A DNA stretch of 10,637 bases, from contig JARJMX020000067.1 of assembly GCA_029335925.2 (NCBI GenBank), positions 1-10,637 of the forward strand, given 5' to 3'. Made by a program: the position numbers and the translations under genes. The notes beneath the pieces are model-generated. The model was given only the letters and a program-made list of their open reading frames with translations, was not told the DNA's origin and did no database searches. This DNA is from Gammaproteobacteria bacterium. GTDB taxonomy: Bacteria > Pseudomonadota > Gammaproteobacteria > Halothiobacillales > Halothiobacillaceae. Below, one piece after another: positions 1 through 7,100 of the stretch (positions are counted from its first letter, which is position 1; each line of letters opens with the position of its first letter).

Positions 1-54
1 CTGGACACCCGATTCTATGCGGGTGACACGGCTTTGCTGACCTGGTTACCGTAA
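1..54 (+). CDS. Possible 3' end of an upstream gene (partial)
   Basis: Frame 1 is open from the window edge for 17 codons and ends at a TAA at 52-54. The encoded residues read LDTRFYAGDTALLTWLP, a plausible protein C-terminus, while the other two plus frames stop sooner. A terminator-like hairpin lies about 80 nt downstream, which fits a gene ending here. The fragment is too short to assign a family, and it may be chance. Confidence 0.3.
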   Translation: MDTRFYAGDTALLTWLP

Positions 55-135
55 AATACTAGGCTAGGGACCCGCTGAATAACTTAGGCAGATCCCGACG
101 CGAACAAGGGTGCTAGTCATTTGCGGTGAGCCGAG

Positions 136-165
136 CTGAAAAAATCCCTGGATGGATTTTTTCAG
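136..165 (+). terminator. Perfect 12-bp hairpin, possible terminator
   Basis: Bases 136-147 (CTGAAAAAATCC) pair perfectly with 154-165 (GGATTTTTTCAG) around the 6-nt loop CTGGAT. The T-run lies inside the 3' arm, with a further T-rich stretch (TATTT) after it. Because the arms carry an A-run and a T-run, the element could act on either strand. The GC core is only three pairs, so efficiency is uncertain. It most likely closes transcription from a gene to the left, before the esterase. Confidence 0.5.
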
Positions 166-206
166 TATTTCCCTAAGCCTTCTCATCCTTATCCAATCCT
201 TGCCCC
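166..206 (+). other. Pyrimidine-rich leader without Shine-Dalgarno
   Basis: Of the 41 bases between the hairpin and the esterase ATG, 32 are pyrimidines. ATCC occurs three times, at 185, 191 and 196. No purine-rich Shine-Dalgarno sequence precedes the ATG, and I see no convincing -10/-35 pair between the hairpin and the gene. Bases 55-135 hold nothing else I can recognise. Confidence 0.45.
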
Positions 207-854
207 ATGCCCGAAACCTCGATTATCGAACGCGCCCTGCCGCCCCAAAGCCTGATCCTCTTCCACGGACTCGGTTCCGATGGAGACGATATGCGGGGGC
301 TGGCCCAGTCCTTGTCGTGGTTCGGGCGGCTGCTCTGCCCAAACGCCCCGCCGCGTCCGGTGACGATCAACGCAGGCTATGTCATGCGTGCCTGGTTCGA
401 TATCCTGGGGCTCACGCCGGATGCCCCTGTCGATGAGGCGGGCATTCGTCAGGCCGTGGCACAGGCCCGGCAACTGATCGAGGCCGAGCGCGCCGCAGGT
501 GTGCCGGCCGCGCGTATCTTCATCGGCGGCTTCTCGCAGGGCGGAGTGGTGGCGCTGCATGCGGCGCTGCGTCATCCGGAGTGCTTGGGCGGGGTGCTGG
601 CCTTGTCCACTTGGTTGCCTCTACGCCAAACCCTGGCTGCCGAGCATAGCGAAGTCGCGCTGGGCACTCCGATCTTCATGGGCCACGGCACGCGAGATAC
701 CACGGTGCCGCTCGCCTCGGCCGAGCGGGCACGCGACGCCCTGCGGGAGCTCGGTTGCCGCGATCTTGTTTTCAGAACCTACCCCATTACCCATAGCGTC
801 AGCGGTGAGGAGGTGGCCGACCTACGGGTCTGGCTTGCTCACCATCTGGGCTGA
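207..854 (+). CDS. Carboxylesterase/phospholipase family serine hydrolase
   Basis: This 215-residue alpha/beta hydrolase belongs to the small cytosolic carboxylesterase (acyl-protein thioesterase-like) group, which cleaves short-chain esters. What is seen: an oxyanion-hole stretch HGLGSDGDD starting at His20, the nucleophile elbow GGFSQGG with Ser110, a likely acid Asp164 in GTRDTTVP, and a likely base His196 in THSVSG. The length is normal for the family, and there is no signal peptide. The ATG at 207 gives the expected short lead-in before the first beta strand. It has no visible Shine-Dalgarno sequence and follows a pyrimidine-rich leader. The earP start lies 11 nt downstream, so the two are probably co-transcribed, but a functional link is not established. 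The natural substrate cannot be told from the sequence. Confidence 0.92.
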   Translation: MPETSIIERALPPQSLILFHGLGSDGDDMRGLAQSLSWFGRLLCPNAPPRPVTINAGYVMRAWFDILGLTPDAPVDEAGIRQAVAQARQLIEAERAAGVPAARIFIGGFSQGGVVALHAALRHPECLGGVLALSTWLPLRQTLAAEHSEVALGTPIFMGHGTRDTTVPLASAERARDALRELGCRDLVFRTYPITHSVSGEEVADLRVWLAHHLG

Positions 855-865
855 GCGGGCTTCAC

Positions 866-2047
866 ATGCGCGCAAATTGGGACATCTTTTGCACCGTCAT
901 CGACAATTTCGGCGATATCGGCACCTGTTGGCGCCTTGCCCGCCTTTTGCGCGATGAGCATGACCAGTATGTGCGCCTGTGGGTCGATGATCTTGCGACC
1001 ATGCAGCGGCTGGTGCCCGCGACGCGCCTTGAGCTTGTCGGGCAGTACATCGACGGCATCGAGATTCGCCACTGGCCCCGTGATTTCCCGCCCGTTCAAC
1101 CCGCTCAGGTGGTCATCGAGGCCTTCGGCTGCACCCTGCCGGAGGGCTATGTCGCCGCGATGCGCAAGGTGCGGCCGCTGTGGATCAATCTTGAATACTT
1201 CAGCGCCGAGGACTGGGTCGCGGGCTGCCACGGCCTGCCCTCCATGCAACGCGACGGGCAAGTCAAGTACTTCTTCTTCCCCGGCATACAGCCTGGCACC
1301 GGCGGCCTGTTGCGTGAGCGTGGTTTGCTGGCCGCACGTGACGCCTTCCTGGCTGATCCTATGCTGCGCGCGCGCTGGTGCGAGGCCTGGGGCATCCCCG
1401 CCCCCGCGGAGGGTGGCCTTGCCCTCTCGCTGTTCACCTACGAGCATCCTGCCCTGCCCGTCATGCTGAGCGAGCTGGCGCGAGCCCCGTGTCCGGTGAC
1501 GGTCTATGTCCCCCAGGGGCGCACGCTGAACAGCATACGCGAGGCCTTTATGGATCGCACGTTGGCACCTGGCACATCCATGATCGAAGGTCGCCTGCAT
1601 CTGCACGTTATCCCTTTCCTGCCGCAGGCAGAATATGATCGCCTGTTGTGGCTGTGCGACATCAACTTCGTCCGTGGTGAAGAGTCGCTCACCCGGGCGA
1701 TCTGGTCGGGCAGGCCGTTCATCTGGCACATCTACCCGACCGAGGACATGGCCCACCTCGACAAGCTCGATGCCTTCGTCGGGGTTTACGCCGGTCATGC
1801 GCAGTCGGGCTGCGAGCCCTTCGCGGCCATGATGCGCGCCTGGAATGAGGCGGCCTTGAATCCGGGTGAGGCGGCCCCATCCTGGTGGTCAAGTCTGGAA
1901 CAGTTGCGCGAACGGGCCCCCTGGTTCAGAGCGCGCTCAAGGCAGCTTGCACAGGCCGACGATCTGGCCACGCAACTGGTCAAGTTTGCCGTGAACCACT
2001 ACAATGCAAAGTTTAAACAACCGCTTAGCCTTTCTGGTACCGACTGA
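866..2047 (+). CDS. earP: EF-P arginine rhamnosyltransferase EarP
   Basis: EarP transfers rhamnose from dTDP-L-rhamnose to Arg32 of elongation factor P in the cytoplasm, activating it. The protein has 393 residues, the usual length for this GT-B type family (formerly DUF2331). The N-terminal WDIFCTVIDNFGDIGTCWRLARLL block carries Asp13 and Asp17, the aspartates known to matter for activity. The C-terminal half has the sugar-nucleotide-binding block INFVRGEESLTRAIWSGRPFIWHIYPTEDMAHLDKLDAF (from about Ile266). In relatives I recall this motif reading RGEDS; here it is RGEES (residues 270-274), a conservative Asp-to-Glu change. The stop codon abuts the ATG of its substrate gene efp, a strong contextual confirmation. 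The last stretch (about residues 374-393) is AT-richer than the rest and may carry an efp promoter. No clear Shine-Dalgarno sequence precedes the ATG. Confidence 0.96.
   Translation: MRANWDIFCTVIDNFGDIGTCWRLARLLRDEHDQYVRLWVDDLATMQRLVPATRLELVGQYIDGIEIRHWPRDFPPVQPAQVVIEAFGCTLPEGYVAAMRKVRPLWINLEYFSAEDWVAGCHGLPSMQRDGQVKYFFFPGIQPGTGGLLRERGLLAARDAFLADPMLRARWCEAWGIPAPAEGGLALSLFTYEHPALPVMLSELARAPCPVTVYVPQGRTLNSIREAFMDRTLAPGTSMIEGRLHLHVIPFLPQAEYDRLLWLCDINFVRGEESLTRAIWSGRPFIWHIYPTEDMAHLDKLDAFVGVYAGHAQSGCEPFAAMMRAWNEAALNPGEAAPSWWSSLEQLRERAPWFRARSRQLAQADDLATQLVKFAVNHYNAKFKQPLSLSGTD
1977..2005 (+). promoter_or_regulatory. Candidate sigma-70 promoter for efp
   Basis: Inside the earP 3' end, TGGTCA at 1977-1982 (4 of 6 to the -35 consensus) and TACAAT at 2000-2005 (5 of 6 to the -10 consensus) are separated by exactly 17 bp. 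Initiation near 2012 would leave a leader of about 35 nt before the efp ATG. The surrounding 1980-2030 segment is much more AT-rich than the rest of earP. EF-P is normally needed at far higher levels than its modifying enzyme, so a promoter here makes sense. This is inference from consensus matching only. Confidence 0.4.
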
Positions 2048-2608
2048 ATGAAAACCGCACAAGAATTCCGCGCCGGCAATGTGATGATGGCCGACGGCCA
2101 GCCCTGGGTCATACTCAAGACCGAATACAACAAGTCCGGCCGCAACGCCGCCGTTGTCAAGATGAAGCTCAAGAACCTGCTCAATGGCACCAACACCGAG
2201 CAGGTCTATAAGGCCGATGACAAGTTCGAGCAGGTCATCCTCGACAAGAAAGAATGCACCTACAGCTACTTTGCCGATCCGCTGTATGTATTCATGGACA
2301 GCGAATACAACCCGGTCGAGGTCGAGGCCGAGTACCTGGGGGATGGCGTCGGCTACATCGTCGATGGCATGGAAGAGGTGGTCGAGATCACCTTCTACGA
2401 GGGCCGCCCGATCGGGGTCGAATTCCCGACCACCATCACTCGCGAGATCGCCTACACCGAGCCGGCCGTTAAGGGTGACACCTCCGGCAAGGTCACCAAG
2501 CCGGCCAGGCTGAACTCCGGCCTGGAGATCACCGTGCCTGCCTTCATCGAGATCGGCGACAAGGTCGTGATCGACACCCGGACCGGCGAGTTTAAGAGCC
2601 GCGCTTGA
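2048..2608 (+). CDS. efp: Translation elongation factor P (Arg32 type)
   Basis: EF-P binds between the P and E sites of the ribosome and speeds peptide-bond formation at consecutive prolines. The protein has 186 residues, the full family length, with a KOW-like N-terminal domain followed by two OB-type domains. The loop [10 protein letters not shown] places Arg at position 32, the EarP rhamnosylation site; EpmA-modified EF-P has Lys there. Family hallmarks include [11 protein letters not shown], the [14 protein letters not shown] block and the C-terminal [19 protein letters not shown]. The ATG directly follows the earP stop with no gap. No Shine-Dalgarno sequence is visible, so expression may rely on translational coupling with earP, an internal promoter, or both. 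A strong terminator follows 24 nt after the stop. Confidence 0.98.
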   Translation: MKTAQEFRAGNVMMADGQPWVILKTEYNKSGRNAAVVKMKLKNLLNGTNTEQVYKADDKFEQVILDKKECTYSYFADPLYVFMDSEYNPVEVEAEYLGDGVGYIVDGMEEVVEITFYEGRPIGVEFPTTITREIAYTEPAVKGDTSGKVTKPARLNSGLEITVPAFIEIGDKVVIDTRTGEFKSRA

Positions 2609-2632
2609 TCGTCAGGTCATCCTCGCGGATGA

Positions 2633-2666
2633 GAAAAGGCAACCTTTGAGTTGCCTTTTCCTTTTT
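2633..2666 (+). terminator. Intrinsic terminator after efp
   Basis: Bases 2633-2643 (GAAAAGGCAAC) pair perfectly with 2650-2660 (GTTGCCTTTTC) around the 6-nt loop CTTTGA. The stem is followed by CTTTTT at 2661-2666. This is a textbook Rho-independent terminator and closes the esterase-earP-efp cluster. The A-run on the 5' arm could also give some activity on the minus strand. Confidence 0.9.
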
Positions 2667-2803
2667 GGCGACCCGTCGCCGATAGACGCCCACTCAAGCC
2701 TTGATGTAGGTCCGGCATGGCTTGTGTATGCCATGTCCTTAAGACGAGGGATGATCTGGATCGTTCCACTGTGTGCAAATGCCCACACCATATTCTGGTA
2801 AGC
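2667..2803 (+). other. Intergenic region upstream of rluE
   Basis: These 137 bases separate the efp terminator from the rluE start and must hold the rluE promoter and leader. Two small inverted repeats are visible: CATGGC (2716-2721) with GCCATG (2730-2735), and GTGTG (2771-2775) with CACAC (2784-2788). Both are short and may be chance. I find no convincing -10/-35 pair; TATTCT at 2791 lacks a matching -35. No gene is visible. Confidence 0.4.
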
Positions 2804-3436
2804 ATGTCATCCGTCATCCTGCTCAACAAGCCCTTCGATGTCCTCTGCCAATTCACTGATAAGGCCGGGCGGGCAACCCTGGCCGACTTCATCGATCGCA
2901 AGGGCTACTACCCCGCTGGGCGGCTGGATCGTGACAGCGAGGGGCTGGTGGTGCTGACCAATGACGGGCGCCTGCAGGCGCTTATTGCCGACCCGCGGCA
3001 CAAGCTGGCGAAGACCTATCTTGTGCAGGTGGAGGGCAAGATCACGGATGAGGCCTTAGAACAGCTATCTCACGGGGTCATCCTCAACGACGGCCCGACC
3101 CAGCCCTGTGAGGCACATCGGACTGCCGAGCCGACTTGGCTGTGGGATCGTGTCCCGCCGGTGCGCTTTCGTAAGTTCATCCCGACCAGTTGGCTGGAGC
3201 TCACCCTTCGCGAGGGGCGCAACCGCCAGGTGCGGCGCATGACCGCGGCGGTTGGTTTTCCCACCCTACGTCTGATCCGCTGGGCCGTGGGTCCGTGGAC
3301 GCTGGAGGGGCTGATTCCCGGGCAGTGGCGGGAGGCTGGGCTCCATAGCTTGTCGATGCCTTCCCGGCAGCCGGTCAGAACAGGCGTTTGGAAATCAGGC
3401 GCAACCCCACGGTCCACCAGCCCTCGCCGCCGCTAA
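2804..3436 (+). CDS. rluE: 23S rRNA pseudouridine synthase RluE
   Basis: RluE isomerises a uridine of 23S rRNA (U2457 in E. coli) near the peptidyl-transferase centre. The 210-residue protein belongs to the RsuA/RluB/E/F family. It begins [15 protein letters not shown], has the catalytic motif GRLDRDSEG with Asp42, then [10 protein letters not shown], a [26 protein letters not shown] block and the ending [28 protein letters not shown]. This order matches E. coli RluE closely. There is no separate N-terminal S4 domain. The ATG at 2804 was chosen because homology starts at once; an in-frame ATG at 2717 would add 29 unrelated residues. Residues 180-210 form an unusual Ser/Pro/Arg-rich tail ending SPRRR, beyond the normal end of the family. 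Its last 62 nt overlap the convergent envelope-protein gene. Confidence 0.95.
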   Translation: MSSVILLNKPFDVLCQFTDKAGRATLADFIDRKGYYPAGRLDRDSEGLVVLTNDGRLQALIADPRHKLAKTYLVQVEGKITDEALEQLSHGVILNDGPTQPCEAHRTAEPTWLWDRVPPVRFRKFIPTSWLELTLREGRNRQVRRMTAAVGFPTLRLIRWAVGPWTLEGLIPGQWREAGLHSLSMPSRQPVRTGVWKSGATPRSTSPRRR

Positions 3437-4070
3437 AGCGGTTGCCGTAAGTGGTGTCGAGCTGGATGTGATCGGGCACAATCCAGAGGCGCAGCCCGCC
3501 TTGGTAATAGTTGCCCGCGCCTTCCTCGCCGAAGGTCTCGGCAATGGCCTGAAGGCGTGGGGCCAGATTGATTTCTGTCCCCATGCCCCAGGTGAAGGCG
3601 GAGCGTCCAGGATTACGCTCATGCAGCCAACCAGGGTTGATGTGCAATATGACCTCCTCGCCGAGGGTCAGGCTGATCGGGGTATAGGTGTAGTAGGAGC
3701 CCAACAGGTCGCTCGGCTCATGCTCCCGGCTCAGGCTACCCACCACCCAACCGACACCCCAGCCCGGCCCGGAGTCGGGCAGGCGTTTGAGCAGAGTTTT
3801 CACTTGCAGCAAGGCACTGTCGCCACTTGTGCGCAGCACGCCCTCTTTGAGTAAGAATCCCGCCCCGGCGGTGATCTCCAGCCAATCGGTCGGTGAGCAA
3901 GCGGGTACGGCCCAATACTCATCACTGCCCTGCTGTCCCTTGAACCAGGTCTCGAGCTGGCAGGCCCCGGTATCCACCACCCGGGCATCGTCCGTGATCA
4001 TGGGGCGGGCGGCAAACGCGGCGTCACCCCACAGGAAAAACAAGCCCACAAGGGCAAGCGACCAGCGCAC
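3375..4070 (-). CDS. Putative outer-membrane protein, function unknown
   Basis: I recall similar uncharacterised proteobacterial proteins starting RP-x-x-TDDAR-x-VD but cannot assign a function. A GTG start at 4070 is preferred: AGAGGA sits 6 nt upstream, and the product (231 residues) begins with a clean signal peptide, [20 protein letters not shown], cleaved before ARPMITDD. In-frame ATGs at 4100 and 4112 would give a longer N-terminus, and the latter would overlap the hrpA start. The mature protein alternates short polar and aromatic strands ([38 protein letters not shown]). It ends in Phe, as beta-barrel proteins assembled by the BAM complex often do. The only two cysteines, Cys37 and Cys58, could form a disulfide. 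It lies between rluE (convergent, 62-nt overlap) and hrpA (divergent). No terminator is visible at its 3' end. Confidence 0.8.
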   Translation of the reverse strand: MRWSLALVGLFFLWGDAAFAARPMITDDARVVDTGACQLETWFKGQQGSDEYWAVPACSPTDWLEITAGAGFLLKEGVLRTSGDSALLQVKTLLKRLPDSGPGWGVGWVVGSLSREHEPSDLLGSYYTYTPISLTLGEEVILHINPGWLHERNPGRSAFTWGMGTEINLAPRLQAIAETFGEEGAGNYYQGGLRLWIVPDHIQLDTTYGNRFSGGEGWWTVGLRLISKRLF

Positions 4071-4076
4071 AATCCA

Positions 4077-4082
4077 TCCTCT
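4077..4082 (-). promoter_or_regulatory. Shine-Dalgarno deciding the GTG start
   Basis: On the minus strand AGAGGA lies 6 nt before the GTG at 4070. The upstream in-frame ATGs at 4100 and 4112 have no such element. Together with the signal-peptide fit, this favours the GTG as the true start of the envelope-protein gene. Confidence 0.55.
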
Positions 4083-4110
4083 TTTAACGAATTCACCCAT
4101 ACTATGCCGC

Positions 4111-7100
4111 ATGAAGATGAATATTCATCACCAGGCCGCCTTAAGCCCCCTGGTGGATGCCCTTGAGCACTGTTTGAGCCGTGACCGCCCCAGCCTCGCC
4201 AAACGGCTGGCGAGCCTGATGCGCCGCGCGCGCGAGGGCAAGCCCATCACCCGCGGCCTCGCCGAGTTGAGCACAGCCCTAAAGGCTTCCTGTCAGGCGG
4301 TGGAAGCCCGGCGTGCCGGTTTTCCAAGCTTGCGTTACCCCGAGGAACTGCCGGTGGTGGCCCGCCGCGGCGAGATCCTTGCCGCGCTGGAAAAACACCA
4401 GGTGCTGATCCTCTCGGGCGAGACTGGCTCGGGCAAGACCACCCAGCTGCCCAAGATTGCGCTTGAGGCCGGGCGCGGAGCGCGAGGGCTGATCGGCCAC
4501 ACCCAGCCGCGCCGCATCGCCGCACGCGCGGTGGCCAGTCGCATCGCTGAGGAGCTGGGCACCCCCTTGGGTGAGGCGGTGGGCTACCAGGTGCGCTTTT
4601 CCGGCCAGGTGAGCGAGCAGGCCCTGATCAAGGTCATGACCGACGGCATCCTGCTGGCTGAGATTCACGCCGACCCGCTGCTTGCCCGCTACGATACTCT
4701 GATCATCGACGAGGCGCATGAGCGCAGTCTGAACATCGACTTCTTGCTCGGCTATCTTAAGCGCCTGCTGCCGCGCCGCCCGGACCTCAAGCTCATCGTC
4801 ACCTCCGCCACCTTGGATGTGGATCGCTTTGCTGCCCACTTCCCCGGCGCGGCCTTGCTCTCGGTCGAGGGGCGCACCTATCCGGTGGAAATCCGCTACC
4901 GTCCCGTCCAAGGCGATGAGGACGATCGTGACCGCGACCTGCCACGCGCCCTGCTTGATGCGGTGGATGAATTGGCCGCTGAGGGGCTGGGGGACATCCT
5001 GGTGTTTCTGGATGGCGAGCGCGCTATCCGCGAGGCGGCCGAGGCCCTAAGAAAGCACCCCCTGAAACACACCGAGATCCTGCCGCTTTACGCCCGCCTC
5101 TCGAGTGCCGAGCAGGCGCGGGTGTTCCAGCCGCACAGCGGACGGCGCATCGTGCTCGCCACCAACGTCGCGGAGACCTCGCTCACCGTGCCAGGCATCC
5201 GCTACGTGATTGACACGGGCCTTGCGCGTATCTCGCGCTACTCCCCCCGCGTTGGGGTGCAGCGCCTTATGGTCGAGCCGATCAGCCAGGCCGCCGCCCG
5301 CCAGCGTGCTGGGCGCTGCGGGCGGTTGGGCCCGGGTATCTGCATCCGCCTCTACAGCGAGGAGGATTTTGCCCGCCGCCCCGCGCAGACCGATCCCGAG
5401 ATCCTGCGCACCAATCTTGCGGCGGTCATCCTGCGCATGGAGAGCCTCAAACTCGGCCATGTGGAGGACTTCCCCTTCCTCGACCTGCCGGAGGGCCACC
5501 AGATCAAGGCGGCCTACGACCTTTTGTTCGAGCTCGGTGCAGTGGACGATAAGCGCCGACTCACCGCCCTGGGTGAACGGCTCGCCCGCCTGCCGGTCGA
5601 TCCGCGCCTAGGCCGCATGTTGCTCGCCGGCCAGCACGACGGTTGCCTGGCGGAAATGCTTGTCATTGTTAGCGCCCTGTCCATCCAGGACCCGCGCGAA
5701 CGCCCCGCCGACAAGGCCCAGGCTGCGGATCAGGCGCATGCGGCGTGGCGCCACCCCCAGTCGGACTTCCTTACTCTGCTCAATCTCTGGCGCTGGTACG
5801 AGGAGCAGGCCCGCCACCTCTCGCAGGCCAAGCTGCGCAGGTTATGTGAGCAGCATTTCCTCTCCTATGTGCGCATGCGCGAGTGGCGCGCGCTGCACCA
5901 GGAGCTGCGCGGCCTGTTTCATGAGGAGGGGGTGAGGGAGAACGAGAAAGAGGCGCCGGAGGATGCCATTCACCGCGCCCTGCTGACCGGCCTTCTCGGC
6001 CACCTCGCCCTACGCGAGGAGGAAGGGCGCAAGACCACACCGGCCAAGGGCAAGGGTCGGCTGGAACCTGTGACCTATCGCGGGGTGAAGGGGCGCAAAC
6101 TCGCCATCCATCCTGGTTCCACGCTCGCCAAGCAGCCGCCGAGGTGGCTGATGTCTGCTCAGTGGCTTGAAACCACCCGTCTGTGGGCGACGATGAACGC
6201 GGCGATCAACCCGCGCTGGATCGAGCCGCTCGCCCGCCACCTGCTCACCCGCGAGGTGAGCGAGCCCCACTACCAGCCGGAGTCCGGCCGTGTCGCCGCC
6301 TACGAGACCTTGAGCCTGTACGGTTTGCCTGTGGTCATGCGCCGCGCAGTGAACTTTGCCGCCATCAACCCGACGGAGGCGCGGAAGATCTTCATTCGGG
6401 AGGGGCTAGTGCAGGCTTTGGAGGGAGCCGATGCACGTCAACCGTGGGAACGCGCGCCGTTTATCCACCATAACGCCGCCCTGATCGCTGAGATCCGCGT
6501 CCTTGAAGCCAAGGCCCGGCGGCCGGACATCCTGGTGGATGAGGATACGCTGAGGGCCTTCTTCGAGCGTGAACTGCCGCCCGAAGTGGTGGACGGCCCC
6601 ACCCTAGCCACTGCGCTGCGTAAAGACCCAACCCTAGATAGGCGCCTACGCCTGACCCGTGAGGCGCTGATGCGCCATGCAGCAGAGGCCGTGCAGGGGG
6701 GACGCCTGCCGGACCGCTTGCGCCTAGGCGAGATCGAGGTGCCTCTGCGTTACCACTTCGAGCCTGGGGCGGAGGATGATGGCGTGACCGCGATCGTGCC
6801 GCTCTCGGAGCTCAACCGGCTGGATGCACAGGCGGCAGAATGGCTGGTGCCGGGGTTGCTTACGGAGAAGGTCGCGGCCCTGATCCGTGCCTTGCCTAAG
6901 CCCCTGCGGCGTCAGTTGGTACCTGCGCCGGATGTGGCGCGCGCCTTGGTTGAGCGGATCACCGACGGCCTCGATGACTGGCCGCCGCCTGGCAGCCTAT
7001 CCGAACGCCTGTCGGACGAGGCGCGGCGCATGTTGGGCGCGCAGGTTGCCCCCAGCGACTGGCCGCTGGAAGCGATCGAACCGCACCTGCGCCTTAGGGT

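Noticed and set aside
34..62. TTGCTG/TACTAG as a promoter for the esterase
   Set aside because: The -10 match is only 3 of 6, and the 136-165 hairpin would lie between it and the gene.
1..135. Structured RNA or tRNA upstream of the hairpin
   Set aside because: There is no T-loop, no CCA end, and no recognisable tmRNA, 6S or RNase P RNA sequence; no extended pairing was found by eye.
839..1798. 319-codon open frame on the minus strand opposite earP
   Set aside because: It lies antisense to a well-recognised gene, and its translation resembles no protein family I know.
2714..2788. Small inverted repeats before rluE as a riboswitch or operator
   Set aside because: The stems are only 5-6 bp and partly mutually exclusive, so chance is a sufficient explanation.
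2717..2803. Earlier ATG for rluE adding 29 residues
   Set aside because: The added residues do not resemble RluE N-termini, and homology begins exactly at the ATG at 2804.
3787..4110. Longer hrpA with 108 extra N-terminal codons
   Set aside because: The upstream part is antisense to the envelope-protein gene, reads as low-complexity nonsense, and HrpA homology begins just after the ATG at 4111.
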